From the NCBI RefSeq assembly GCF_036013525.1, contig NZ_CP107853.1, positions 744,001 through 808,000 of the forward strand: a stretch of 64,000 bases of DNA, in the 5' to 3' direction. The translations under genes and the position numbers were made by a program. Each line of letters starts with the position of its first letter. Positions within the stretch are counted from its first letter, which is position 1. This document shows, piece after piece, positions 36,440-44,965 of the stretch. The notes under the pieces were generated by a model, which worked only from the letters and a program-made list of their open reading frames with translations, ran no database searches and had not been told where the DNA came from. This DNA is from Nonomuraea sp. NBC_00507. GTDB taxonomy: Bacteria; Actinomycetota; Actinomycetes; Streptosporangiales; Streptosporangiaceae.

Positions 36440-37132
36440 TCACGCCGCGGCGACGGCTTCCGGTGCTGTGTGCCGCCCACGCAGATACCGCCCGCCCAGG
36501 ATCGCGTACCAGATCATGATGGGCAGGTGAAGCGCGTACCCGAGCTGTTCCAGCGCCACTGTAGGGCCGTCGGTCCCGGTCGTCCACGGAAGCCCGACCG
36601 CGGCCAGGCCGGAAAGTGCGGCGATCACGCCGGTGACACGAAGCGTCGCCGGCATCGGGATGCCCGCCACGGCGGCGGCGGTAGCGGCGACCCACAGTAG
36701 CCCGGCCAGGTTGACCGCCCATTTGGCGGTGAGCAGGACCGCCAAGGCCACTGTGGCGGCCGCCGGGGCCGCCGGGCGGGCGGCCAACTGGGTCAGTGCC
36801 AGATTTCCGGCGTCATGAAGCAGACCTGCCAGCCCGGCGCCGGCCAGCAGGCCACCGGCAAGCGTCACCAGATACCGTCTTGACGTCTCGGCCGGGCGAG
36901 CGGCCATCACCAGCCCGGCCGCGGTCAGTGCCAGCCAGCCCAGCACGTCGAAGGCCAACTCGGTCAAGTGCAGCCCGACCTGCTCGCCCACCGCGGCCAG
37001 GGCAGCGTCGGGATCGGACGGACTCAGGGTCAACCCCGATGGCACCACCATGGCCGCAGCGGCGATCATAGCTACCAGCGAGGTCAACAGCAGCACACCG
37101 ATGAGCCGGTGCTGAGGGTTCAGATCACTCAT
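36440..37132 (-). CDS. Integral membrane protein controlled by MerR regulator
   Basis: 230 residues with six hydrophobic segments (IGVLLLTSLVAMIAAAAMVV; LAFDVLGWLALTAAGLVMAA; GGLLAGAGLAGLLHDAG; and others). No catalytic motif. Divergent from the MerR gene; its ATG at 37132 is only 9 bp from a MerR-like -10 element, so the mRNA is probably leaderless or nearly so. A deleted copy of this locus lies at 33567-33785. Confidence 0.75.
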   Translation of the reverse strand: MSDLNPQHRLIGVLLLTSLVAMIAAAAMVVPSGLTLSPSDPDAALAAVGEQVGLHLTELAFDVLGWLALTAAGLVMAARPAETSRRYLVTLAGGLLAGAGLAGLLHDAGNLALTQLAARPAAPAAATVALAVLLTAKWAVNLAGLLWVAATAAAVAGIPMPATLRVTGVIAALSGLAAVGLPWTTGTDGPTVALEQLGYALHLPIMIWYAILGGRYLRGRHTAPEAVAAA

Positions 37133-37141
37133 GGACAGTGA

Positions 37142-37172
37142 CGCTAGAACCCTGACGCAGGGACAAGGTCAA
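37142..37172 (-). promoter_or_regulatory. MerR-type promoter with 19-bp spacer
   Basis: On the minus strand TTGACC (37172-37167) and CTAGCG (37147-37142) are separated by 19 bp, the over-long spacing that MerR activators twist into use. The spacer holds an imperfect dyad (ACCTTG ... CAGGGT). It lies between the divergent MerR and membrane-protein genes. Confidence 0.5.
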
Positions 37173-37193
37173 CATGCCGAGAGAGGCAACGTC

Positions 37194-37919
37194 GTGTGGC
37201 GGATCGGGCAACTGGCGCGCATGGTCGGCGTATCCGAACGCACCCTGCGCCACTACGACAAGATCGGGCTGCTGACTCCCGCCACGGTCGACCGCACCAC
37301 CGGCTACCGCTGGTACGGCGTGACCGAGTTGTCCCGGCTCGAACGCATCCGCGGACTGCAGCGCCTCGGCCTGCCGCTGCGCCAGGTCGCCGATCTGCTG
37401 GACGCACCAGAGACGCAGGTGCGGCAGGCAGTGACCGAGATCGTGACGAGCATCCGACATGACATCGCCACGCTGGCCGCGACCGCAGCCCACGCCGAGG
37501 ACCACCTCGCCACACCGATGTCGATCCTGCCCCAGCAGACCGAAGTGGGCCCACGCCGGTTACGCATCCGCCACCTGCGTCTCAACCATCCCGCCGAACT
37601 GGCCACCGTCTGCCCGGCACCACCGGCGGCCCTGCTGACCTGGCTTCACAGACAGCCGACGGGCGGATTCGCCGCCGCGGTGACCACCGACAGCGATGGC
37701 GAGCAACTCTCCCTGCCCGCCCGCACCGTCGTACGGGCCGTCGTCCCACCCTCAACAGGTGTGGTCCGCGCCGGACAGGACCTGTTCGGCTGGCTGCACC
37801 GCCACGGCCTTGCCATCACCGGTCCCACTGTGGAAGACCACCTCATCGACGCCGACGGCGCCCAGGCCATCCTCCTTGAGGTGTCCGTGCGTCCACGGCA
37901 GCACACCCACGCCGCTTGA
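37194..37919 (+). CDS. MerR-family transcriptional activator
   Basis: 241 residues from GTG 37194, with GAGAGG seven bases upstream. HTH: WRIGQLARMVGVSERTLRHY, DKIGLL, YRWYGVTELSRLERI. Then a dimerisation helix (EIVTSIRHDIATLAATAAHA) and a C-terminal ~110-residue ligand-binding part. Likely activates the divergent membrane protein through the 37142-37172 promoter. Confidence 0.88.
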   Translation: MWRIGQLARMVGVSERTLRHYDKIGLLTPATVDRTTGYRWYGVTELSRLERIRGLQRLGLPLRQVADLLDAPETQVRQAVTEIVTSIRHDIATLAATAAHAEDHLATPMSILPQQTEVGPRRLRIRHLRLNHPAELATVCPAPPAALLTWLHRQPTGGFAAAVTTDSDGEQLSLPARTVVRAVVPPSTGVVRAGQDLFGWLHRHGLAITGPTVEDHLIDADGAQAILLEVSVRPRQHTHAA

Positions 37920-38059
37920 TCAGCTCCCAAAGGCGCGAGCATCAGCCAGGGGAACTCCTCTTGGACACCGTGCAGACCGCGCCCCCAACCACATGCACGG
38001 CCTTCCCGCACACAGCTCGAGTTGTTCGTCTCGGCAAAAATAAGCGAACCGAACAACTC

Positions 38060-38280
38060 ACCTTGCCGACCGGGGCCATGCAGGGTGCCGACACTCAGCC
38101 CGCTCCGTGCGCCCGCCATCCACACTCGTCATGCAACCCGGGTGCCGATTTGACGTGACGGAACAGCTCCGCGGCCTCATCACGCAGTGACTGTGGGATC
38201 GGCCCGGATGCGGCCTCATTGACCTGAAGCGCTTCCTCCAGGAGATCCCGCTCGATCTGGCGTTCCAAGATCAGCCCAGC
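38060..38280 (-). pseudogene. Relic of a VapB-like antitoxin and PIN toxin start
   Basis: Encodes LERQIERDLLEEALQVNEAA and DEAAELFRHVKSAPGL, closely matching the C-terminal two-thirds of the intact antitoxin at 49698-50009. The overlapping toxin start MAGARSGLSVGT matches [12 protein letters not shown] of the intact PIN toxin, then homology stops after about 12 codons. The antitoxin N-terminus (DNA-binding part) is missing. A truncated duplicate of the 49.3-50.0 kb module. Confidence 0.8.
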
Positions 38281-38471
38281 GGTGGCTGGAGGACGGTCCG
38301 GCATGGTTTCTCCTTCGGAAGGTGGTGTGCCAGGGTGGGCGGTATGTCGGCGATCACTGTGGTGACCGAGGACGGTCGCCGGTTCGTGCGGGCAGGCGAG
38401 GAGAACATCGCCGGGCAGGAGGCCTCATCTGCCGGCCCCACCGACGGCGAGTCCCTCGGCCTTAGACTGAC

Positions 38472-39287
38472 CTATCTCGATCCGTCATCGTGTACAACCA
38501 GTTCCGCGGCGTGCCGCTGGGCGACGAAGGCCGCGACGCTGCGCAAGTACTCCAGCGGCTCGTCGGTGTCGTGCGGCACGATGCCCTCGGTGAGCAGGCC
38601 CTGTCCGCTGGGATGCCCCCGGGCGACGCCGTTTTGGTCCAGCACCAGGCGCGGCACCCCGCCTCGGGAGAGTCGGCGCCAGAACTGCACCATGTTGGTC
38701 ACCTGTCCCGCGTGCGGGCTCTCGTCCATATCGAGCACCCACCGGCCGTCAGTGCGGTACAGGTAGCCCACCACGCGCCTGTGCGGATCGTCGAAGCGCA
38801 CATGCGGCCTGGGCCGCTGGCTCACCATCTGGCCGGCGTGGATCTCCTCTTGCAGCGGCGTGAGCAGGGTCTGCGGGTCGACGTGCTGTTCGTGATAGTA
38901 GACCTGCCCCAGCTGCAGCAGCACCAGGTAGGCGCGGCACGCCGGCGCGTCCTCGGAGAGCGGCGGGTCGACTCGTTCCCGTAAGGCGTTCTCAGCCAGC
39001 GCCAGCACCTCCTGCCGGCGCTGCGGATCCAGCTCGTCCAGGCTCGCCTCGACCCGGCCCATCGCCTCGTCCACCGGCATCGCCCGGCGGACCCGCACCG
39101 CACCCAGGTTCCACCCCGACTGCCGTCGCCGGTAAGAGTCCTGCAGCGCCACCAGCGCTGCCGCACGAACCTCCACCAGGAAGCGCCGGCCGCCGTGCAC
39201 ACGCACCACCGGCGCATCGTCATCCAGCAGCGGCACCAGTTCCTGGGTGACCCCGTTGAATTCCCGCCACTGGTCAATGCCCCCCAT
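38472..39287 (-). CDS. Hypothetical protein
   Basis: 271 residues from ATG 39287 behind GGAGG. Mixed alpha/beta: VVRVHGGRRFLVEVRAAALV, then YLVLLQLGQVYYHEQHVDP, and a C-terminal part HRRVVGYLYRTDGRWVLDMD, RGGVPRLVLDQNG. No signal peptide or membrane segment. Not recognised. It lies at the left side of the accessory island, and its strong start suggests a real gene. Confidence 0.6.
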   Translation of the reverse strand: MGGIDQWREFNGVTQELVPLLDDDAPVVRVHGGRRFLVEVRAAALVALQDSYRRRQSGWNLGAVRVRRAMPVDEAMGRVEASLDELDPQRRQEVLALAENALRERVDPPLSEDAPACRAYLVLLQLGQVYYHEQHVDPQTLLTPLQEEIHAGQMVSQRPRPHVRFDDPHRRVVGYLYRTDGRWVLDMDESPHAGQVTNMVQFWRRLSRGGVPRLVLDQNGVARGHPSGQGLLTEGIVPHDTDEPLEYLRSVAAFVAQRHAAELVVHDDGSR

Positions 39288-39576
39288 CCGAACCTCCGCA
39301 CACGGCGAGGCGAGCAGGTCCGCGTATGGGTGGCTGGGGTTCACGCGCCGGCTCCTCCCACGATGAACGGCACACCAGCAAGCGGCTACACCCGTCACCG
39401 GCCACCGCGGTGGCCGTACCAGGCCCGTCGACTTGCCGCGTAGCGCCAAAGATCTCATCATCGCCTCATCTGGCGCCAGTGGCGTTCTCCTCGTGCTACT
39501 GGTCGGACCCTGGCTTTGCTTGCCGCTGGCCATCCAGGGTCCCGCCGTGATCACGAGGCTCGCTGCGGTCTAGCGA

Positions 39577-40062
39577 CTACCAGCCCGGGGGTAGATCGTT
39601 CGGCCTGCGAGTCCACCACCATCGGATCTCGACCCCCTCAGCGAGGGGCCGCCAGTACTGTGCAAGCTCAGCGCCGCCGTCCTCGTGCGTCACCGCGCGA
39701 TAGCGCTCGTCGAGGCGATCCAGAGCGCTGGTGAGCTTCGTCCGAACAGTCCCTTGCAAGGCGTCGCAGTACTCTTCCAAACCATCCCGAACGGTTAGGT
39801 CGTTGAGATACTCGTAGACCAGGTAATAGTCCTTACCAGGCCACCCCTCTTCCATGTCGTGGATCAAGTTCTCCCACAGTCCGAGAGAGGAGAGAACGCC
39901 ATGGATCGGTTCCTCGAGCTGCGCCGCGTATTCAGGCGCCATGTCCTTGGTTTCCAGGGCGAGGCGCTGAAGATCCAGGACGCTGATCATCTGACGTTCA
40001 TGGGGAGTGAGACTTCTCGACAGAGCCTCCGTCTCACTCCCGCGCCGGGTACGGCGAACCAC
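39577..40062 (-). CDS. Hypothetical protein abutting an msrA-tail repeat
   Basis: About 161 residues from GTG 40062, whose ribosome site GGAGAG lies inside the msrA-tail repeat A, so the repeat's stop codon and this start overlap. ATG 39990 is an alternative. Helical, acidic: NLIHDMEEGWPGKDYYLVYE, DGLEEYCDALQGTVRTKL, and RPLAEGVEIRWWWTRR at the end. No family recognised. Confidence 0.55.
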   Translation of the reverse strand: MVRRTRRGSETEALSRSLTPHERQMISVLDLQRLALETKDMAPEYAAQLEEPIHGVLSSLGLWENLIHDMEEGWPGKDYYLVYEYLNDLTVRDGLEEYCDALQGTVRTKLTSALDRLDERYRAVTHEDGGAELAQYWRPLAEGVEIRWWWTRRPNDLPPGW

Positions 40063-40186
40063 TACTCTCCGTCGCCGGACGTGAGACCCACGGGGCAGGC
40101 CACACCGGTGCCGCCGATACCGCGGTAACCGTTCGGCACTTCAAACAAGTACTGCTGGTGGTAGCACTTCACTTCGCGCCATAAAG
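40062..40186 (-). repeat. msrA-tail repeat, copy A
   Basis: Encodes [35 protein letters not shown] and a stop, matching the C-terminus of MsrA at 50706. The DNA is nearly the same as copy C. The outer end (CACTTCACTTCGCGCCATAA) continues the similarity ~20 bp beyond the MsrA match. The stop of the PIN toxin gene at 40203 is 17 bp beyond it. Confidence 0.85.
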
Positions 40187-40202
40187 CTGGCCGACGATGC
40201 TT

Positions 40203-40757
40203 CTAGCCAGCTCGAAGGGCAGCGACCGACTCGACGAGGCCTGCCATCTCCAGTGCATCGAGTACGTCATCAACGGTTTCCGGCGGGTTGATGCGCGAGT
40301 CCGCGATCTGCTGCACACAAGCCCACACGACCCTCCCGTCGAGGTCAATTTGGTCCAGCACGAAGTCATCAGGCGATTTGGCCTCAATACCCCACGCGGC
40401 CAAGCCCTCTGCAGGAAAGTCCTTGAGGTTCGACGTAACGATGATCTGCGCCCCTGCCTTGATCGCCGCCGCGAGCACATGCCGATCATCCGGGTCGGGA
40501 AGCTTCAGCCCTTCGATCAGCGGCTCATAGCCCTCGATCAGGGAATCCCGGACAGCGGAGTTCATCAGGAGGCGGAGTTTGCCAAGCTTCTCTTCCGAAA
40601 TATCGGGACGGTTGGCCAGCAGGTTACGCTGCATCTCGTCGAGAATCCTGTTGGTCCATTTGGCCTGTATCCGTCCCGCCATAGCGAGGCGGATGAGCAG
40701 GTCACGCAGCGTATTGCCATACAGCACGTTCGCGTCGTAGACCACCACGAAGGCCAT
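40203..40757 (-). CDS. PIN-domain toxin (VapC-like ribonuclease)
   Basis: 184 residues. PIN acidic residues: VVYDANVLYGN at the N-terminus, LPDPDDRHVLAAAI in the middle, and VTSNLKDF. These coordinate Mg2+ for RNA cleavage. The start lies 2 bp after the antitoxin stop. The C-terminal ~55 residues after the PIN fold are helical. Paired with an excisionase-like antitoxin rather than a classical VapB. Confidence 0.82.
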   Translation of the reverse strand: MAFVVVYDANVLYGNTLRDLLIRLAMAGRIQAKWTNRILDEMQRNLLANRPDISEEKLGKLRLLMNSAVRDSLIEGYEPLIEGLKLPDPDDRHVLAAAIKAGAQIIVTSNLKDFPAEGLAAWGIEAKSPDDFVLDQIDLDGRVVWACVQQIADSRINPPETVDDVLDALEMAGLVESVAALRAG

Positions 40758-40759
40758 GT

Positions 40760-41215
40760 TCAGATGCCCAAGTCTTGCCCGAGCGCAGCAAGTTGATCAG
40801 CAGCCGTCCGACGCTTGGCATCATCGCGACGCTTGTACTCCTGAAGATCCTCATATGTGATACGCCGATGCTTGCCGATCAACCGGAAGGATATCTCTCC
40901 TGTCTCCAGAAGTTTGATCAGATATGGACGTGAGACGTTCAGCATGTCCGCTGCTTGCTGCGTCGTTAGTTCGGCATGAGACGGTATGACCGTTACTCCG
41001 CGCCCTTCAGCCGCTTGGGCAAGAATGAAGGCGAGCAGGCTCACGGCCTCGCGAGGCAGGATCAACGGATCTTCGCCACCATGCTCGCCAGCGACGCGAA
41101 TCGTCGACTGCTCGGGATACCGCATGAGGTAGTCCTTGATCCGCCGCACCGCGCGACCGGCCATCTCGGCGTCGATGATCCCAGGTTGAACACGCTTGGC
41201 CTGGACGTCTGCCAT
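40760..41215 (-). CDS. Excisionase-type HTH antitoxin
   Basis: 151 residues from ATG 41215 behind GGGAGG. The C-terminal half is a MerR/Xis-like winged helix: LTTQQAADMLNVSRPYLIKL, LETGEISFRLIGKHRRITYE. The N-terminal half (about 1-75) contains PLILPREAVSLLAFILAQA, likely the toxin-neutralising region. Immediately precedes the PIN toxin; probably represses the operon. Confidence 0.82.
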   Translation of the reverse strand: MADVQAKRVQPGIIDAEMAGRAVRRIKDYLMRYPEQSTIRVAGEHGGEDPLILPREAVSLLAFILAQAAEGRGVTVIPSHAELTTQQAADMLNVSRPYLIKLLETGEISFRLIGKHRRITYEDLQEYKRRDDAKRRTAADQLAALGQDLGI

Positions 41216-41402
41216 CGCGACACCTCCCAATCGCAGTATCCGCAATAAACGAAGCAAACGCAAGCAGGAGCGCCTCAACGGTGCTCACCAGCGCAGCAAG
41301 CGGCGCACTCACCTGCATTCGAGAGTGGGCCGGGCCATACGCTGCATGACCCGCTGGCGCGAGCTACCCGCCCGGAGTCACCACATCGCGTGGGCCCCGT
41401 GC

Positions 41403-41520
41403 TTACCCGTCAGCAGGCGCGACACCCACCGGGCAGGAGATCCCGGTGCCACCGATACCGCAGTAGCCGTTCGGCTTTAAACAAGTACTGCTGGTGGTAG
41501 CACTTCTCTCCAGGCAATAG
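41403..41520 (-). repeat. msrA-tail repeat, copy B (frameshifted)
   Basis: Encodes [10 protein letters not shown], then a 2-bp deletion (AAAGCC instead of AAAGTGCC) shifts out of [17 protein letters not shown]. Ends with a TAA stop. Outer end CACTTCTCTCCAGGCAATAG. It follows, in frame, the toxin-extension fragment at 41537-41645. Confidence 0.85.
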
Positions 41521-41536
41521 ACGTGCGGCCGAATGG

Positions 41537-41645
41537 CGCTTCGACCGGTACTCGGCCCACAAGTCGACGGCCTCTTGGAGATCAAGAGCGGCAATGTCCT
41601 CCCGGGCCATCCCCACCGTGTAGATCAACGGGTCCGCGAGAAATC
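41537..41645 (-). pseudogene. Fragment of ParE-type toxin C-terminal extension
   Basis: Encodes PLIYTVGMAREDIAALDLQE and AVDLWAEYRSK, matching the end of the intact toxin at 48263 (LIYTVGMAREDVAALDLQE). No toxin core is present; it is cut on the right by the membrane-protein gene at 41658. It reads straight on into msrA-tail copy B. Confidence 0.75.
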
Positions 41646-41657
41646 CCCGGCACTCGC

Positions 41658-42074
41658 TCAGGCCTTGCGGAGCCCGGCGAACTGCAGGCCGGTGAAACCA
41701 GCCACCACCACCGCCTGGGCGATCACGAAGGCGGTGCCCAGACCGACCAGCGGGAACCACCCGGCGATCAGCACCTCCGCGCTGGCCAGCACCCATGCCA
41801 CGTTGACCACCATCACCGCGATCACCGCCGCCCTGTTCACCACCGGACGGCCGGCAAGGTACAGGAGGGTCGCAGCAAAGGCAACAAGGAACGCGCCGAC
41901 CGGCACGAGGAAGGCGGCGGGCAGGCCGAACATCGAGCCGAAGATCGCCGCGACGGTCAGGAAGACGAGGCCGTTGGCGCCCGACCCGATGGCGTCCTGC
42001 CTCAGCGCGAACCGCAGCAGCTTGGCCTCGGCGGTGGATTCCGGAGTGGTGGGTGCGGCAGCAATGGCGGCCAT
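41658..42074 (-). CDS. Four-helix integral membrane protein
   Basis: 138 residues from ATG 42074 behind AAGGA. Four membrane helices (GLVFLTVAAIFGSMFG; AFLVAFAATLLYLAG; AAVIAVMVVNVAWVLAS; GLGTAFVIAQAVVVAG) after a polar N-terminus. No motif. Its promoter region shares a two-part element with that of the secreted SnoaL-like gene at 44958, suggesting joint control by the LuxR regulator encoded between them. Confidence 0.75.
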   Translation of the reverse strand: MAAIAAAPTTPESTAEAKLLRFALRQDAIGSGANGLVFLTVAAIFGSMFGLPAAFLVPVGAFLVAFAATLLYLAGRPVVNRAAVIAVMVVNVAWVLASAEVLIAGWFPLVGLGTAFVIAQAVVVAGFTGLQFAGLRKA

Positions 42075-42119
42075 GATCAGATCCTTTCGTCGTGCGGGAC
42101 GCCGTCGTCCCTGTGCCAA

Positions 42120-42169
42120 CGAAATTACGCAGGCCGGTGCCCCGCCGAATCTGTCATCGTGACGGTAGT
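42120..42169 (-). promoter_or_regulatory. Two-part promoter element, copy 1
   Basis: CGAAATTA (42120-42127), 18 bp, then a 24-bp block (42146-42169; CGAATCTGTCATCGTGACGG... on the + strand). The same blocks with the same 18-bp gap and one mismatch in the long block recur at 46008-46057. It precedes the membrane-protein gene by about 45 bp and also lies in the divergent region of the LuxR gene. Confidence 0.7.
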
Positions 42170-42277
42170 GCCAGGTCACGGTCACCCGCTCGAACGCTGG
42201 GCGGGCATTTCCAGCTCTGGCCTTCGCCGCCGCTGCCAGGCCGGAGGCATGACGCGCGTTCCGCTAGATTTTCGGCC

Positions 42278-44965
42278 ATGTTGTACGGGCGGGCTGCGGA
42301 GCAGGCTCAGGTGGATCGGCTGCTGGCGGACGCGCGGTCCGGGCGCAGTGGTGTGCTGGTGGTGCGCGGGCAGCCGGGTATCGGGAAGACCGCCTTGCTC
42401 GGCCATCTGACGGAGCAGGCCGCGGGGGTGCGGGTGCTTCACGGGGTCGGCATCGAGTCCGAGGCGGAGCTGCCGTATGCCGCCCTGCATCTGCTCCTGC
42501 GTTCCGAGCTTGACCGGATCGACGCGCTGCCCGAGACACAGGCGGCGGCGCTGCGGGGCGCGCTGGGGCTGGGCGCGGCGGCTCCAGAGAACCGGTTCCT
42601 CGTCGGGCTGGCCGTGCTCAGCCTGCTGGCCGAGGTCGCGGGCGACGGGCCGCTGCTCTGCTTGGTCGACGACGCGCAGTGGTTCGATCGGGCGTCCATC
42701 GACGCGCTGGTGTTCGTGGCGCGGCGGCTGGACGCGGAAGGCATCGCGCTGATGTTCGCGGGCAGGGAGGAGTTCCACCCGCAAGGGCTGCCGGAGCTGT
42801 GGCTGGACGGGGTGGACCGCGACGCCGCCGTCGCGCTGCTGGCCGAGTCGGCCAGGGAGCTGGCGCCGAAAGTGCGTGACCGCGTTTTGGACGAGGCGGG
42901 CGGCAATCCCCTCGCGCTCATCGAGCTACCGTCCACGCTTACCGCGGAGCAGCAGGCCGGGCAGCTGAACCCGTTCACCACGATTCCGGTCGCCAACCGG
43001 GTGCAGGAGGCCTTCCAACAGCAGATCAGGGCGCTGCCCAGCACGGCTCAGGCCCTGCTCGCGGTGCTTGCCGCCGACGACACGGGCGACCTGGGCATCG
43101 TGCTGCGCGCCGCCGAGTCCCTCTCCGCCCGGCTGGCGGACCTGGAAGCGGCGGAGCAGGCCAAACTGGTCACGGTGAACGGAGCCGCGGTGGCCTTCAG
43201 GCACCCGCTCATCAGGGCCGCTGCCTACCAGAACGTGCCGTTGACGTCGCGGGTGGCCGTACGGCTTGCGCTCGCCAAGGTGCTCGACGGCGGCGAGCAC
43301 GCCGATCGCCGGGCCTGGCATCTGGCCGCGGCGACGACCATGCCCGACGAGCGCGTGGCGCGCGAGCTGGAGCTGGCCGCGGAACGGGCGCGCACCCGTT
43401 CCGGTTATGCGGCCATGGCCGCGGCCTACGAACGGGCCGCCGAGCTCACCCCCGACACCGCCAAGCGCTCGGTACGGCTGGCCGCGGCGGCCGTGGCGGC
43501 CAGCGACGCGGGCCAGCCGACTCGCGCGGGCACGCTGGCTGACCGGGCCAGTGAGGAGATCCAGAACCCGCTGGCCCTCGCCCACCTGATCCAGGTGCGT
43601 GCCCATCGGGAGTTCGAGCAGGGCAGCCAGGCCGCGGCCGGCGAGCTCATCATCGCCGGCGCGGAGCGGGTCGCCCCGCGGGACGCCGAGCGGGCGGCCT
43701 ACCTGCTCGTGGAGGCGGTGCGCTGCGGGTGGTACGCCAGTGACCCGGGCCTGACGGAGCAGGCGGCGAAGCTGCTCAGGGCCCTGCCCGAGATCGGCTC
43801 TCCGTTGGTGAGCGGTGCGCTCGGGCTGGCCGCACTGATCAACGGCGAGCTGCAGGATGCGGTCACGCTCATGCAGGGGCTGGTGCTCGCTCCGGAGCTG
43901 TCCGCGCTCCAGGTGCCGGGTCTGCTCCTCGTGGCCCAGCTGTGCGCGCCGACCGGGCGCTACGGTCAGGGCGAGGCTGTCGCGGCGCGCGTCGAGGCCG
44001 AGTGCAGAGCCCACGACATGGGTGGCTGGCTGACCGTCGCGGTGGAGACCCGGCTGCAAGCGCAGATGCTGCTCGGCAGGTATCGCGAAGCGGCGGCCAG
44101 GCTGGAGGAGATCATCCCCATGGTCGGCGACCTGGGGCAGCGGAACGGATCGGTCGCGCTCACCGCACTGCTCGCACTGGCCCGCAGCGAGCTGGGTGAC
44201 GAGCAGGGTTGCCGGGCGGCGGCCGCGTCCGCCTTGGAACAGGCGGGAGCGCGCGGGCTCCGAGCGGCTGAGGCGGTCGCTGTGGCCGGGCTCGGGCGGC
44301 TGGAGCTCGCGTTGGGCCGTCCAGAGGCGTCTCTGGGCATCCTGGAGAGGATTTCCCCCGCCATGGCGCCGGTGTCCGTCTTCTCCGCCCCCGACCGGAT
44401 CGAGGCCGCGGTCAGGGCCAGGGAACCCGAGCTGGCGCGCGAGCCCCTGGCGTACTACCTGGACTGGGCGGCCGGCGTCGGCATGCCGTCCGCCGATGCG
44501 GTCGCACTGCGCTGCCGTGCCCTCGTCGAGGACGACGAGGATCTGTACGACGAGGCCGTGCGGGTGCACGAGCAGGGCGAGCAGCCGCACGAGCAGGCCC
44601 GCACGCGGCTGCTCTACGGCGGGTGGCTGCGTCGTGCGCGCAAGCGCGCCGCCGCCCGCGCCCAGCTGCGCGCCGCCCTGGAGACGTTCGACCGGCTCGG
44701 CATGACGCTGTGGGCCGAGCGGGCCCGCGCGGAGCTGCGCGCCACCGGCGACGTTCCCGCAGCCCCACGCCAGGCGGACGACCCGCTCAGCGTCCTCACC
44801 GCGCAGGAGAGGCAGGTGGTACGGCTGGCCGCCACGGGCGCGTCCAACCGTGACATCGCGGCCCAGCTGTACCTCAGCCCGCGCACCGTCGGCTACCACC
44901 TCTACAAGGCCTTCCCCAAGCTGGGGATCTCCTCGCGGGCGGAGCTGGCCGCGATCGTCACCTGA
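42278..44965 (+). CDS. Large ATPase-LuxR (LAL) transcriptional regulator
   Basis: 895 residues from ATG 42278. N-terminal AAA-type ATPase: Walker A VVRGQPGIGKTALL, Walker B LLCLVDDAQWFDRAS. A TPR-like helical region (about 330-820) follows, then the LuxR HTH: LTAQERQVVRLAATGASNRD, IAAQLYLSPRTVGYHLYKAF. Full length for the MalT/LAL class. Likely ATP- and ligand-dependent. It sits between two minus-strand genes that share a promoter element. Confidence 0.93.
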   Translation: MLYGRAAEQAQVDRLLADARSGRSGVLVVRGQPGIGKTALLGHLTEQAAGVRVLHGVGIESEAELPYAALHLLLRSELDRIDALPETQAAALRGALGLGAAAPENRFLVGLAVLSLLAEVAGDGPLLCLVDDAQWFDRASIDALVFVARRLDAEGIALMFAGREEFHPQGLPELWLDGVDRDAAVALLAESARELAPKVRDRVLDEAGGNPLALIELPSTLTAEQQAGQLNPFTTIPVANRVQEAFQQQIRALPSTAQALLAVLAADDTGDLGIVLRAAESLSARLADLEAAEQAKLVTVNGAAVAFRHPLIRAAAYQNVPLTSRVAVRLALAKVLDGGEHADRRAWHLAAATTMPDERVARELELAAERARTRSGYAAMAAAYERAAELTPDTAKRSVRLAAAAVAASDAGQPTRAGTLADRASEEIQNPLALAHLIQVRAHREFEQGSQAAAGELIIAGAERVAPRDAERAAYLLVEAVRCGWYASDPGLTEQAAKLLRALPEIGSPLVSGALGLAALINGELQDAVTLMQGLVLAPELSALQVPGLLLVAQLCAPTGRYGQGEAVAARVEAECRAHDMGGWLTVAVETRLQAQMLLGRYREAAARLEEIIPMVGDLGQRNGSVALTALLALARSELGDEQGCRAAAASALEQAGARGLRAAEAVAVAGLGRLELALGRPEASLGILERISPAMAPVSVFSAPDRIEAAVRAREPELAREPLAYYLDWAAGVGMPSADAVALRCRALVEDDEDLYDEAVRVHEQGEQPHEQARTRLLYGGWLRRARKRAAARAQLRAALETFDRLGMTLWAERARAELRATGDVPAAPRQADDPLSVLTAQERQVVRLAATGASNRDIAAQLYLSPRTVGYHLYKAFPKLGISSRAELAAIVT

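Noticed and set aside
38335..38766. Plus-strand frame starting MGGMSAITVVTEDGRRF
   Set aside because: The first ~45 codons look protein-like but the rest is antisense to the gene at 38472; at best a fragment, not supported.
42926..44899. 657-codon minus-strand frame
   Set aside because: Antisense shadow of the LAL regulator, which has clear ATPase and HTH motifs.
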